From the NCBI RefSeq assembly GCF_028595285.1, contig NZ_JAQQXQ010000014.1, positions 1-63,387 on the forward strand: 63,387 nt of DNA, in the 5' to 3' direction. Positions 17,170 to 25,505 of the stretch are shown here, piece after piece (within the stretch, counting starts at the first letter, position 1; each line of letters opens with the position of its first letter). A program made the translations under genes and the position numbers. Source of the stretch: Erythrobacter fulvus (GTDB lineage Bacteria; Pseudomonadota; Alphaproteobacteria; Sphingomonadales; Sphingomonadaceae). The notes below the pieces were generated by a model. That model ran no database searches and was not told the DNA's origin. It saw only the letters and a list, made by a program, of their open reading frames with translations.

Positions 17170-19866
17170 ATGAACCGAATGAGCGAGACAGGCCGCGCGC
17201 CGGTCAATAGCCGGGCAGGTCGTCCGCAGGCGCTGTCGCGTACCGGGCGGCTGGCGGTGATGCTGTGCTGCGGCTCGGTCCTTGCGGGCGTGCCGGGCGC
17301 GGCTTTTGCGCAGGCGCAGCAGGAGGCGGCCCAGTCCGAACCGGCCCCCGCGCCCGCGCCGCAGAGCAACATCATCCGCACCATCAGCGTGGTCGGCTCC
17401 GAACGGCTCGAACCCACCACCATCCTCAGCTACATCCGTCTGCGCGTCGGCCAGGAATACACCTCGGCCGCCGCGGACGAGGCGCTGAAGGATCTCGGCG
17501 CGACCGAACTCTTCGCCAATTTCTCGATCCGCAACGACAATGGCAACGTCGTCATCACCGTGACCGAGAACCCGGTGATCAACCGCATCGTGCTGGAAGG
17601 CAACCAGCGGTTGAAGCCCGACAAGATCCTGCCCGAGATCAAGCTCGCGCCGCGCCAGATCTTCACCCGTTCCAAGGTGCGCGCCGACGTTGCCCGCATC
17701 ATCGAACTCTACAAGCGCCAGGGCCGCTTCGCCGCGCAGGTCGAGCCGAAGATGGTGCAGCTGCCGCAGAACCGCGTCGATATCGTGTTCGAGATTTCGG
17801 AAGGTCCGAAGTCCAAGGTCCGCCAGATCAACATCCTCGGCAACGAGAAATTCTCTGACGGCGAGCTGCGCGGCGAGATGGTGACCAAGCAGGCGCGCCT
17901 GACCAGCTTCTTCAGCTCCAACACCAGCTACGATCCGGATCGCCTTGCCTTCGACCAGCAGAAGCTGCGCCAGTTCTACCTGACCGAAGGCTATGCCGAT
18001 TTCCGTGTCGTTTCCGCCGTGGCCGAGCTGACGCCGGACCAGAAGGACTTCATCATCACCTACGTGGTGGAGGAAGGCGAGCGCTACAAGTTCGGCGATG
18101 TGCAGGTCGACAGCCAGCTGCGCGACTTCGACAGCGACGCGATGAGCGCCAATCTGCCGATGAAGAGCGGCGACTGGTACAACGCCAAGACGGTGGAGGA
18201 CACGGTCGAACAGCTGACCGAGCTGGCCGGCCGGTTCGGCTACGCCTTTGCCGACGTGCAGCCGCGCTTCAAAAGCAATCCCGAAGACCTGACGATGAAC
18301 ATCACGTTCATTCTGCGCGAAGCGCCGCGCGTCTACGTCGAACGGGTCGACATCAACGGCAACACGCTGACGCAGGACAAGGTCGTGCGCCGCGAGTTCC
18401 GGCTTGCCGAAGGTGATGCTTTCAACTCGCTGGGCGTACTGCGCACCACCGCGCGCATCAACTCGCTGGCCTATTTCCAGGAGAATTTCGAGGTCACGCA
18501 GGTCGAGGGCAGCGCGCCCGACCGGATCGTGCTCGAAGCCAACGTGGAAGAACGCCCGACGGGCGAATTGCAGTTCTCGGCGGGCTTTTCCTCAATCGAG
18601 CAGTTCATTCTGGCGGGCTCGATCCGCCAGCGCAATTTCCGCGGACGCGGACAGACGATCGGCCTTTCGCTCAACTATTCGCAGTTCTCGCGTTCGGCGC
18701 AGGTGAGCTTCTCCGAGCCCTATCTATTCGATCGCAACATCTCGGCCGGCGTGGACATTTACCGCCGCGATTTCAACAGCTTCAACTTCACCAACCGTGA
18801 TCGCAATACGACCTTCCGGCAATCGACCACCGGTTTCTCGATGCGCGCAGGCGTGCCGCTCACCGAATATATGTCGCTGATCGGCAGCTACACGCTCAAC
18901 TACGAAGACGTGACGCTGGACGAAAACCAGTTCTTCTCCGATCTCGACGGCGACGGGGTGCGCACCTGCGATCCGCTGCTGGCGGGCCGCTTCCTGTGCG
19001 ATGCGATCGGCACCCGTCTGAGCTCGATCGTCGGGCTCAGCCTCAACTACAACTCGCTCAACTCGCGTATTCGTCCGACCCGCGGCAAGACAATCTCGCT
19101 CAGCAGCGAATTCGCCGGGCTTGGCGGGGACGTGCGCTATGTGCGTTTCCGTGGCCGCGGACAGCAGTTCTGGAACGTCGGCAATTCGGGCTTCATCTTC
19201 TCGGTGCTGGCCGAGGGCGGTACGATCATCCCGCTGAGCGAACGTCCGGAGGCAGGGATCGACGACATCTTCCTGAACGACCGCTTCTTCCTCGGTGAAC
19301 CGCAGTTCCGCGGCTTCCGCATCCGCGGCGTCGGCCCGCGTGTGCTGACCCAGCGCTATGTTCCGGATGCCGACGGCAATCCGGTGCTGATCACCGAGCG
19401 CCGCCAGACCCGCGACGACGCGATCGGCGGGCGCAATTACTATCTCGGCCGCGCCGAGCTGGAAATTCCGCTCGGCACCGGCGCGCGCGAGCTCGGCCTC
19501 AGGCCGTCGATCTGGGCTGACATTGGTGCGCTTTGGGGTGTCGAGACGCCGGTGCTGCAGGATAATCCCACCGGCATCCAGTTCCTTGATCCCAACGGCA
19601 ATCCGATCTTCCTCGACGCCGCTGGCCTGCCCACCACCTCGCCGACGGCACCCGACGGCACGCCCAATGATCCGGCAATCCGTCCGGGCAGCGCGATCCG
19701 GGAAACCTTCCTTGGCAATTCGCCCAGCCCGCGCATCACCGCCGGGATCGGGGTGAACTGGAATTCGCCCTTCGGGCCGTTCCGCATCGACTTCGCCCAG
19801 ACCATCCGCAAGGTTCCGGGCGATGACGAGCGTCAATTCACATTCAATGTAGGAACCCAATTCTAA
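17170..19866 (+). CDS. bamA: Outer-membrane protein assembly factor BamA
   Basis: 898 aa. Inserts beta-barrel proteins into the outer membrane. Signal peptide ends near GAAFA-QAQ at about residue 48, then a proline/alanine linker. Five POTRA repeats follow from about residue 65 (IIRTISVVGSERLEPTTILSYI), then a 16-strand barrel with the conserved RGF element (FRGFRIRGVGPR). The last residue is a Phe, as the Bam machine requires (NVGTQF). ATG 17170 was chosen because the longer upstream frame is not signal-like. The stop overlaps the skp start (TAATG). Confidence 0.96.
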   Translation: MNRMSETGRAPVNSRAGRPQALSRTGRLAVMLCCGSVLAGVPGAAFAQAQQEAAQSEPAPAPAPQSNIIRTISVVGSERLEPTTILSYIRLRVGQEYTSAAADEALKDLGATELFANFSIRNDNGNVVITVTENPVINRIVLEGNQRLKPDKILPEIKLAPRQIFTRSKVRADVARIIELYKRQGRFAAQVEPKMVQLPQNRVDIVFEISEGPKSKVRQINILGNEKFSDGELRGEMVTKQARLTSFFSSNTSYDPDRLAFDQQKLRQFYLTEGYADFRVVSAVAELTPDQKDFIITYVVEEGERYKFGDVQVDSQLRDFDSDAMSANLPMKSGDWYNAKTVEDTVEQLTELAGRFGYAFADVQPRFKSNPEDLTMNITFILREAPRVYVERVDINGNTLTQDKVVRREFRLAEGDAFNSLGVLRTTARINSLAYFQENFEVTQVEGSAPDRIVLEANVEERPTGELQFSAGFSSIEQFILAGSIRQRNFRGRGQTIGLSLNYSQFSRSAQVSFSEPYLFDRNISAGVDIYRRDFNSFNFTNRDRNTTFRQSTTGFSMRAGVPLTEYMSLIGSYTLNYEDVTLDENQFFSDLDGDGVRTCDPLLAGRFLCDAIGTRLSSIVGLSLNYNSLNSRIRPTRGKTISLSSEFAGLGGDVRYVRFRGRGQQFWNVGNSGFIFSVLAEGGTIIPLSERPEAGIDDIFLNDRFFLGEPQFRGFRIRGVGPRVLTQRYVPDADGNPVLITERRQTRDDAIGGRNYYLGRAELEIPLGTGARELGLRPSIWADIGALWGVETPVLQDNPTGIQFLDPNGNPIFLDAAGLPTTSPTAPDGTPNDPAIRPGSAIRETFLGNSPSPRITAGIGVNWNSPFGPFRIDFAQTIRKVPGDDERQFTFNVGTQF

Positions 19867-20549
19867 TGAGCATTTTCACCAAGCTTCTTGCCCCCGCCGG
19901 TCTTGCGCTGTGCGCGGTGGCCGCCATGCCCGCACAGGCCCAGGTCGAAGGCCGCGTCGCCACCGTCGACATCTCGCGCGCGGTGCTCGGCACGACTGCC
20001 TTCCAGACCGCCTACGAGCAGGTCAACACCACCTACGCCCAGCAGAACGAACTGCGCCGCACCAAGGCGCAGGAACGCCAGACGCTGCTTTCCACCTTCG
20101 ACACCAATGGCGACAAGCAGGTCGACGATGCCGAGCTCGCAGCCAAGCAGAATTCGGCTGACATGACGAAGCTGCAGACGCTGGAAGGTGAGATCCAGGC
20201 GCTCACCAACCAGATCGACGCTGCCCGCATCTACGCGGTGGAGCAGGTGATCGCGCAGTATGGCGCGGCGCTGCAGGAAGTGACCACCCAGCAGCAGATC
20301 AAGCTGGTGTTCGATCCGGGTTCGCTGCTGTTCGCCGTGCCCGAAGCCGACATCACGCAGGCGATCACCACCTCGCTCAACGCCAAGGTTCCCTCGGTCG
20401 GGATCGTTCCGCCGCAGGGCTGGCAGCCGGCGCGTGAAAGCGTCCAGCTGTATCAGGAAATCCAGCAGCGCCTGCTCACCGCGCAGCTGATCCAGCAGCG
20501 CCAGCAGCAGCAGCAGCAGGGCAACCCGCAGGCACCGGCGGGCCGCTGA
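19866..20549 (+). CDS. skp: Periplasmic chaperone Skp/OmpH family, with an EF-hand-like loop
   Basis: 227 aa. Skp holds unfolded outer-membrane proteins in the periplasm for BamA, its overlapping upstream neighbour. Signal peptide ends at about PAQA-Q (residue 25). A long alpha-helical coiled-coil arm follows. Unusually, residues 79-90 read [12 protein letters not shown], which fits the 12-residue EF-hand calcium loop (D1, N3, D5, D9, E12). It falls inside the helical arm region. The C terminus is Gln-rich ([10 protein letters not shown]). Skp function is from family and context; calcium binding is inference. Confidence 0.88.
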   Translation: MSIFTKLLAPAGLALCAVAAMPAQAQVEGRVATVDISRAVLGTTAFQTAYEQVNTTYAQQNELRRTKAQERQTLLSTFDTNGDKQVDDAELAAKQNSADMTKLQTLEGEIQALTNQIDAARIYAVEQVIAQYGAALQEVTTQQQIKLVFDPGSLLFAVPEADITQAITTSLNAKVPSVGIVPPQGWQPARESVQLYQEIQQRLLTAQLIQQRQQQQQQGNPQAPAGR

Positions 20550-20577
20550 GACCCTGACGAAGCAAGGGAGCAGTCGG

Positions 20578-21051
20578 ATGAGCGAGGCAGGCGAGGCGAC
20601 TCCGGTCGCGCTGGATTATGATATCGGCAAGATCCTCAAGGCCTTGCCGCATCGCTATCCGCTGCTGTTGGTTGATCGCGTGAAGGCGATGACGCTCGGT
20701 GAGCGCATCCACGCGATCAAGGCCGTCACAATGAACGAACAGTTCTTCCAGGGCCATTTCCCCGGCGCGCCGATCATGCCCGGCGTGCTCCAGATCGAGG
20801 CGCTGGCGCAGGCCGCCGGCATCCTCGGGATCGAGACGATGGAGCTGGCGGGCACCGGCAAGCTGGTGATCTTCATGGGGATCGAGAACGCCAAGTTCCG
20901 CGCCCCCGTAACGCCCGGTTGCCTGCTCGATCTGCATGTCGAATTCACCCAGAAGCGCAGCCGCGTCTATAAATTCAAAGGCGTGGCCAGCGTCGAGGGC
21001 AAGACCACCTGCGAGGTCGAATTCACCGCGATGATGACGGATGCGCTTTGA
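20578..21051 (+). CDS. fabZ: 3-hydroxyacyl-ACP dehydratase FabZ
   Basis: 157 aa hot-dog fold enzyme that removes water from 3-hydroxyacyl-ACP in fatty-acid elongation. N-terminal [13 protein letters not shown] and the active-site segment [20 protein letters not shown] with catalytic His and Glu are clear. In LPS-making proteobacteria lpxD precedes and lpxA follows fabZ; here skp precedes by 28 nt and rpmE follows. This fits a sphingomonad without lipid A synthesis. Confidence 0.97.
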   Translation: MSEAGEATPVALDYDIGKILKALPHRYPLLLVDRVKAMTLGERIHAIKAVTMNEQFFQGHFPGAPIMPGVLQIEALAQAAGILGIETMELAGTGKLVIFMGIENAKFRAPVTPGCLLDLHVEFTQKRSRVYKFKGVASVEGKTTCEVEFTAMMTDAL

Positions 21052-21054
21052 TTT

Positions 21055-21078
21055 CCGCACCCGCCTGCGCGGGTGCGG
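21055..21078 (+). terminator. Hairpin after fabZ (perfect 10-bp stem)
   Basis: CCGCACCCGC (21055-21064) pairs fully with GCGGGTGCGG (21069-21078) around CTGC, 4 nt after the fabZ stop. No U tract follows, so it is a probable processing or weak termination site at the end of the long envelope operon. Confidence 0.6.
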
Positions 21079-21265
21079 TCCTCGCTAGAAGCGCAGCATA
21101 GCTGCGCCCGCTGCGGGCGGGCGGTCGCCCTTGCGGTCGCTGGCGCGACCGATGCTTGCCCGAATATCTGAGGTTGCAATGGGCAGCGATTCCGGCTAGC
21201 GGCGCGCCTTCCCGTTTCATAGCTCCGCCGGTCGGAACCGGCGACATGCTGCAAAGGAATACGTC

Positions 21266-21490
21266 ATGAAGGCCGAAGGGCACCCCGACTACCACATAAT
21301 CACGGTCAAGATGACCGATGGCACCGAATACCAGACCCGCTCGACCTGGGGCAAGGAAGGCGACGTGATGTCGCTTGAAATCGATCCCCTGAGCCACCCG
21401 GCCTGGACCGGTGGTCGTCAGCAGCTGCAGGAAGGTGGTCGTGTGGCCGCGTTCAACAAGCGCTTCGGCGGTCTGTCGCTCAAGAAGTAA
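21266..21490 (+). CDS. rpmE: 50S ribosomal protein L31 (zinc-free type)
   Basis: 74 aa. Starts [20 protein letters not shown] and contains [14 protein letters not shown], typical of alphaproteobacterial L31. The CxxC zinc ligands of the C+ paralogue are absent, so it does not store zinc. It is a single-gene unit with its own terminator. Confidence 0.96.
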   Translation: MKAEGHPDYHIITVKMTDGTEYQTRSTWGKEGDVMSLEIDPLSHPAWTGGRQQLQEGGRVAAFNKRFGGLSLKK

Positions 21491-21532
21491 GCGACGCGAA
21501 AAGCTGCGCGGCCTCCGGGCCGCAACGAGGAG

Positions 21533-21557
21533 GGCGGCCCGACGGGGTCGCCTTTTT
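21533..21557 (+). terminator. Rho-independent terminator of rpmE
   Basis: GGCGGCCC-type stem (21533-21540 with 21545-21552, one G-U pair) closed by a GACG tetraloop and followed directly by TTTTT (21553-21557). Confidence 0.85.
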
Positions 21558-21616
21558 CGTTTCAGCGCCTTTTGCTGCGCGCGGTGGGCTAACCGTTCAC
21601 GAAGTGCACGCCGCAA

Positions 21617-21934
21617 CTATGCCGCGCACTTGATGCAGCGGGTCGCGATCGGGCGGGCCTTCAGGCGTTCCGGCGCGATTGCCTCCCCGCAATTGGCGCA
21701 GGTGCCATAGGTGCCATTGGCGATGCGGGCGAGAGCGAAGCGGATCTGCCGCGCTTCAGCCAACAAGACGTCATCCACCCCTTCAAGCGCCTCGTCATCG
21801 GCAAGATCGATCGCCTGCTCGCTGAAATCATCGTCGAGCGGATGGCGCAGATCGTCCTCGATTTCGCCGCTGCGTTCGACAATGTCGGCCAGCCGTTCCT
21901 TCAGTTGCTGCGCGATTGCGGAATAGTCGTTCAT
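21617..21934 (-). CDS. TraR/DksA-family zinc-finger protein
   Basis: 105 aa. Acidic coiled-coil N-terminal half (QQLKERLADIVERSGEIEDD), then a C4 zinc finger: C79, C82, C100, C103 (CANC and CIKC). The fold matches DksA-like proteins that insert into the RNA polymerase secondary channel. It is shorter than housekeeping DksA, as in sphingomonad paralogues. The ATG at 21934 overlaps the stop of the dioxygenase gene by 4 nt (ATGA), so the two are cotranslated. Confidence 0.85.
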   Translation of the reverse strand: MNDYSAIAQQLKERLADIVERSGEIEDDLRHPLDDDFSEQAIDLADDEALEGVDDVLLAEARQIRFALARIANGTYGTCANCGEAIAPERLKARPIATRCIKCAA

Positions 21935-22569
21935 CAGCCCCTCCATGGCTTTTCCCGGTACCATTTGGTTATCACATATTTGACGCCCTTGCGTACCTTC
22001 ATCCCGTGGTGAAGCGTCGCCGCGTTCACCCCGCCACCGGGCAAGCGGTTGTTCCAGCAAAGCAATTTGCCCGCTTCGGGCTGGAAGGTCTTGTCGAGCA
22101 TCCTGAACCGCGTAGCGCCCCCTGCCGCCACGTCATTGAGATAGATCATGAAGGTCCAGGTGCGATTGCCCGACAATGTGCAAAATTTCTGGAAATCGCG
22201 GCCTCCGGGCGTGAAGTAATCGGTGTGCGGCTTGAACTCCTGCCCCTCCGCATAACGCTGGCCCTGCAACGGCTCGCCATAGGCCGGATCGAGACTGGAC
22301 AGCTGTGTCAGCATCGTCTCGATCCGCTCCACGGCGGACAGGTGCGCCGCCAGATCGCAGGTCTCGCTGGTGCGGAAATAGGCATCGCCATTATCGTCGG
22401 CGATGGTCGAGGGGCGGCGGTCGGCGTCGATCAGCGCGATCAGTTCGGTGCAAAGATCGTCGGGACAGAAGCCGCGCAACTGGAACAGCTCGGCCTTGGG
22501 GGTGGGCAGGCGCTGCATGCCGCCCTGGGCTGCCAGCCGCGCGGCGATGGATTCGCTAGTCGCATTCAT
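21934..22569 (-). CDS. 2OG-Fe(II) oxygenase, prolyl 4-hydroxylase family (P4Hc)
   Basis: 211 aa. Non-haem iron dioxygenase with the prolyl-hydroxylase pattern: HTDYF supplies the first His and Asp, LHHGMKV the distal His, and K in VITKWY binds 2-oxoglutarate. The RYAEGQEFKPHTDYF stretch is typical. Substrate unknown; bacterial members hydroxylate proline in proteins such as EF-Tu or act on small molecules. ATG 22569 was chosen because the upstream extension is not conserved. Overlaps the DksA-like gene. Confidence 0.85.
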   Translation of the reverse strand: MNATSESIAARLAAQGGMQRLPTPKAELFQLRGFCPDDLCTELIALIDADRRPSTIADDNGDAYFRTSETCDLAAHLSAVERIETMLTQLSSLDPAYGEPLQGQRYAEGQEFKPHTDYFTPGGRDFQKFCTLSGNRTWTFMIYLNDVAAGGATRFRMLDKTFQPEAGKLLCWNNRLPGGGVNAATLHHGMKVRKGVKYVITKWYREKPWRG

Positions 22570-22803
22570 GGGCGGCGAGGATAGTTCGCGCCCGCCAGCG
22601 CGCAACGCTTTCGCAGGCCGCGTAACAATCTTGCGCGAGACGCGTTGCAGCGCAGTTTTCGCTTCCCATTCACAGGGCTTTGTGCAAGAGGCGCGGGCCC
22701 GCCCATGATGCACTTGACCGGGCGCGTGCCTTGCGTAAACCGCGCCGCTCTAGCGCGGGCTTGGCAGCGACCGAACGGGTTGTTTTCGGGCAGGGGCGTG
22801 TGT

Positions 22804-22881
22804 GGCGATCGTAGCTCAGTTGGTTAGAGCGCCGGTTTGTGGTACCGGAGGTCGCGGGTTCGAACCCCGTCGATCGCCCCA
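22804..22881 (+). tRNA. tRNA-His (anticodon GTG)
   Basis: 78 nt with the extra 5' G(-1), which pairs with C73, and an encoded CCA end. Acceptor stem GCGATCG/CGATCGC, D stem GCTC, anticodon stem CCGGT/ACCGG around TTGTGGT, T arm with GGTTCGAACCC. All parts pair. Confidence 0.97.
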
Positions 22882-22928
22882 TCTTCCTCTCCCCAGTCAT
22901 GCTCTCCGCGCGCAACGGGGAAGTGCTG

Positions 22929-23996
22929 ATGACCGCTTTCTGGGCCGAGCCCGATTTCGACGCGCACGAATGCGTGCAGCTGGTGCATGACCGGGCAAGC
23001 GGCCTGACCGCGATTATCGCGATCCATTCCACCCATCTCGGCCCGGCTGCCGGCGGCACCCGTTTCTGGCACTATGCCGATCCTGCCGGTGCCATGCGCG
23101 ACGCGCTGCGCCTGTCGCGCGGGATGAGCTATAAAAACGCCATGGCCGGCCTGCCGATGGGCGGCGGCAAAGCGGTGATCCTGGCCGATGCAAACCGCAC
23201 CAAGACGCCCGATATGCTCGCCGCCTTTGGCGATGCCGTGGATACGCTCGGCGGGCGCTATGTCACTGCCGAGGACGTCGGCATCAGCGAGGCCGACATG
23301 GTCGCAGTGTCGCAGCGCACCGCCTATGTGTCGGGCCTTCCGGTCAAGGGCGAGGGCAGCGCAGGCGGCGATCCCGGACCGTTCACCGCGATGGGCATCT
23401 ATCACGGTATCAAGGCGGCGGTGCAGCACAAGCTGGGCAGGGATAGCCTTGCAGGCGTGCAAGTCGCTGTGCAGGGCACCGGCTCTGTCGGCGGCGGCGT
23501 GGCGCGCCTGCTGGCAAAGGACGGCGCGAAGTTGACGCTGGCGGATATCAATGCCGAGCGTGCTGCCGATCTCGCTCGCGAACTGGGCGCCAACGTCGTC
23601 GCTTCGGATGCGATCATGTCGGTCGGCTGCGATGTGTTCAGCCCCAACGCATTGGGCGCGATCCTTGACGAGGAAGGCATCGCTCGGCTCGATTGCGCGA
23701 TTGTCGCAGGCGGGGCCAACAACCAGCTGGCCAAGGCCGAGCACGGCGCTTTGCTGGCGGCGCGCGACATCCTCTATGCGCCCGATTACGTCATCAACGC
23801 GGGCGGGATTATCTCGGTCGCGCTCGAATATCTCGCGCGCCGCGACGGTTCGCATGCCGACATTAATGAGGTGCGCAAGCGGCTGGCGCAGATCCCCGGG
23901 CGGCTTGAGGCGATCTGGCAGGAAAGCGATGCCTCGGGCGTTTCGTCGGACGTGGTCGCCGATCGCATGGCACAAAAGCTCATCGGACGCGGTTGA
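22929..23996 (+). CDS. Glu/Leu/Phe/Val dehydrogenase (leucine dehydrogenase-like)
   Basis: 355 aa. Oxidatively deaminates a branched-chain or aromatic amino acid with NAD. The substrate-site Lys lies in AGLPMGGGKAVI, the catalytic Asp region in TAEDVGISEADM, and the Rossmann loop is GTGSVGGGVARLL. Start ATG 22929 gives MTAFWAEPDFDAHE; the upstream frame runs into tRNA-His. Length and motifs suit leucine/valine dehydrogenase more than glutamate dehydrogenase. Substrate preference cannot be fixed from sequence alone. Confidence 0.88.
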   Translation: MTAFWAEPDFDAHECVQLVHDRASGLTAIIAIHSTHLGPAAGGTRFWHYADPAGAMRDALRLSRGMSYKNAMAGLPMGGGKAVILADANRTKTPDMLAAFGDAVDTLGGRYVTAEDVGISEADMVAVSQRTAYVSGLPVKGEGSAGGDPGPFTAMGIYHGIKAAVQHKLGRDSLAGVQVAVQGTGSVGGGVARLLAKDGAKLTLADINAERAADLARELGANVVASDAIMSVGCDVFSPNALGAILDEEGIARLDCAIVAGGANNQLAKAEHGALLAARDILYAPDYVINAGGIISVALEYLARRDGSHADINEVRKRLAQIPGRLEAIWQESDASGVSSDVVADRMAQKLIGRG

Positions 23997-24102
23997 GCGG
24001 ACGTTTGCGCGGGTGCGGGCCGGGAACTATTCCCCCGGTGCATGAATTGCAGTCTTGTCCCTGACGGGTGTAAGGCTACAAGCCCCGCCAGACGCGAACG
24101 CT

Positions 24103-24861
24103 ATGCACATCTACGCAAACCCCACCCGATTCCTTGCCCTTGCGAAGTGGCTGATGCCGCTGCTGTTCTGGTGCGGGCTCGCGCTGTCGCTTGGCGCGAT
24201 CGCCTGGGGGTTGTTCGTGGTTCCGCCCGATCGCCTGATGGGCGAGACGGTGCGCATCCTGTTTATCCATGTTCCCGCCGCGTGGCTGGGTATGGGGGGC
24301 TGGACGGGAATCGCGATTTCATCGGCCATGCTGCTGATCTGGAAGCATCCGCTCGCCGCGCTCGCCGCGCGGGCGATTGCGCTGCCCGGCATGGTGTTTT
24401 GCGCGATCTGCCTTGCTACCGGCTCGATCTGGGGGCGGCCCACATGGGGCACGTGGTGGGAATGGGACGGACGGCTGACCAGCATGCTGGTGCTGCTGTT
24501 CCTCTATGCCGGCTATATCGCTCTTACCCAGGCCGCGAGCCGTGAAGGCACCACGCCCAAAATCGCGGCGATCTTCGGGCTGGTCGGCGCGATCAACGTG
24601 CCGATCATCAACCGCTCCGTGGTGTGGTGGAATTCTCTCCACCAGCCGCCCAGCATCACCATGGGCAAGAGCGCGATCGATCCCGCCTTCCTCTGGCCGC
24701 TGATGGTCGCGGTGCTCGGCTTCTCGCTGTTGTTCGGCGGCATCGTGCTGATGCGGATGCGTGCGCTGATAGCCGAAAGCCAGGTCGAGGCGCGGTTGCG
24801 TCGCCGCGCGCTCGATGATGATGCGCCGCTGGGCGCTGCCGCAGCGATGGAGCGCGCCTGA
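24103..24861 (+). CDS. ccmC: Haem exporter protein CcmC
   Basis: 252 aa, six membrane helices. Hands haem to CcmE in cytochrome c maturation system I. The tryptophan-rich WWD motif, GRPTWGTWWEWDGR, faces the periplasm between helices. ATG 24103 starts MHIYANPTRFLAL. The stop overlaps the ccmD start. ccmA and ccmB, which form the ABC part, are not in this cluster. Confidence 0.96.
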   Translation: MHIYANPTRFLALAKWLMPLLFWCGLALSLGAIAWGLFVVPPDRLMGETVRILFIHVPAAWLGMGGWTGIAISSAMLLIWKHPLAALAARAIALPGMVFCAICLATGSIWGRPTWGTWWEWDGRLTSMLVLLFLYAGYIALTQAASREGTTPKIAAIFGLVGAINVPIINRSVVWWNSLHQPPSITMGKSAIDPAFLWPLMVAVLGFSLLFGGIVLMRMRALIAESQVEARLRRRALDDDAPLGAAAAMERA

Positions 24862-25001
24862 TGCGCGAGGAACTGGCGCAGTGGGATTTCGTGATCCTCG
24901 CCTATGCTGTGGGGCTGATCGCGCTCGCCGGCTTGAGCATCTGGGCGTGGCGCGCGATGGTGCGGGCCGAGGCCAAACGTGACGCCACACGGCGGCGTTG
25001 A
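24861..25001 (+). CDS. ccmD: Haem exporter protein CcmD
   Basis: 46 aa. One transmembrane helix (FVILAYAVGLIALAGLSIW) followed by a basic tail (RAEAKRDATRRR). CcmD stabilises the CcmABC-CcmE complex. It starts inside the ccmC stop codon (TGATG) and ends 14 nt before ccmE. Identified by size, topology and position; the family is poorly conserved in sequence. Confidence 0.88.
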   Translation: MREELAQWDFVILAYAVGLIALAGLSIWAWRAMVRAEAKRDATRRR

Positions 25002-25015
25002 ACGAAGGACAAGCA

Positions 25016-25477
25016 ATGAAGGCCAAGCATCAACGTCTCGTCCTTGTGGTGATCGCTATTCTGGCGATCGTCGGGGCGGGGCTGCTCGCGGCGTGGAGCC
25101 TGCGCAACCAGGCCAATTACTTCTACCTGCCCGAACAGATGGCGGCCGAACCGCCCGCGGTCGGACAGGCGGTGCGGCTGGGCGGCATGGTGCAGGCCGG
25201 ATCGATCAAGACCGAAGCCGACGGAGTGACGGTCAACTTCATGGTAACCGGCAATACGGCGGACGCGATTCCCGTGCGTTACAGCGGGATTCTGCCTGAT
25301 CTGTTCGTCGAAGGTTCAGGCGTGGTCGCCGAAGGCAGCCTCGGCTCTGACGGGGTGTTTCTGGCCACCAACCTGCTGGCCAAGCATGACGAGAATTACG
25401 TGCCCAAAGAGCTGGAAGGCATGGGCACCGATGCCGCCGCGAAGATGGCGGCCGATACGACGGTCGGACTGAAGTAA
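25016..25477 (+). CDS. ccmE: Cytochrome c maturation haem chaperone CcmE
   Basis: 153 aa. Carries haem covalently in the periplasm from CcmC to CcmF. N-terminal membrane anchor (LVLVVIAILAIVGAGLLAAW), then an OB-fold. The haem-binding H124 and Y128 are in AKHDENYVPKE. ATG 25016 was chosen over the upstream ATG 24998, which overlaps ccmD. Confidence 0.97.
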   Translation: MKAKHQRLVLVVIAILAIVGAGLLAAWSLRNQANYFYLPEQMAAEPPAVGQAVRLGGMVQAGSIKTEADGVTVNFMVTGNTADAIPVRYSGILPDLFVEGSGVVAEGSLGSDGVFLATNLLAKHDENYVPKELEGMGTDAAAKMAADTTVGLK

Positions 25478-25505
25478 ACGCCGTGAGACAGCAAGGGACC
25501 GCGCA

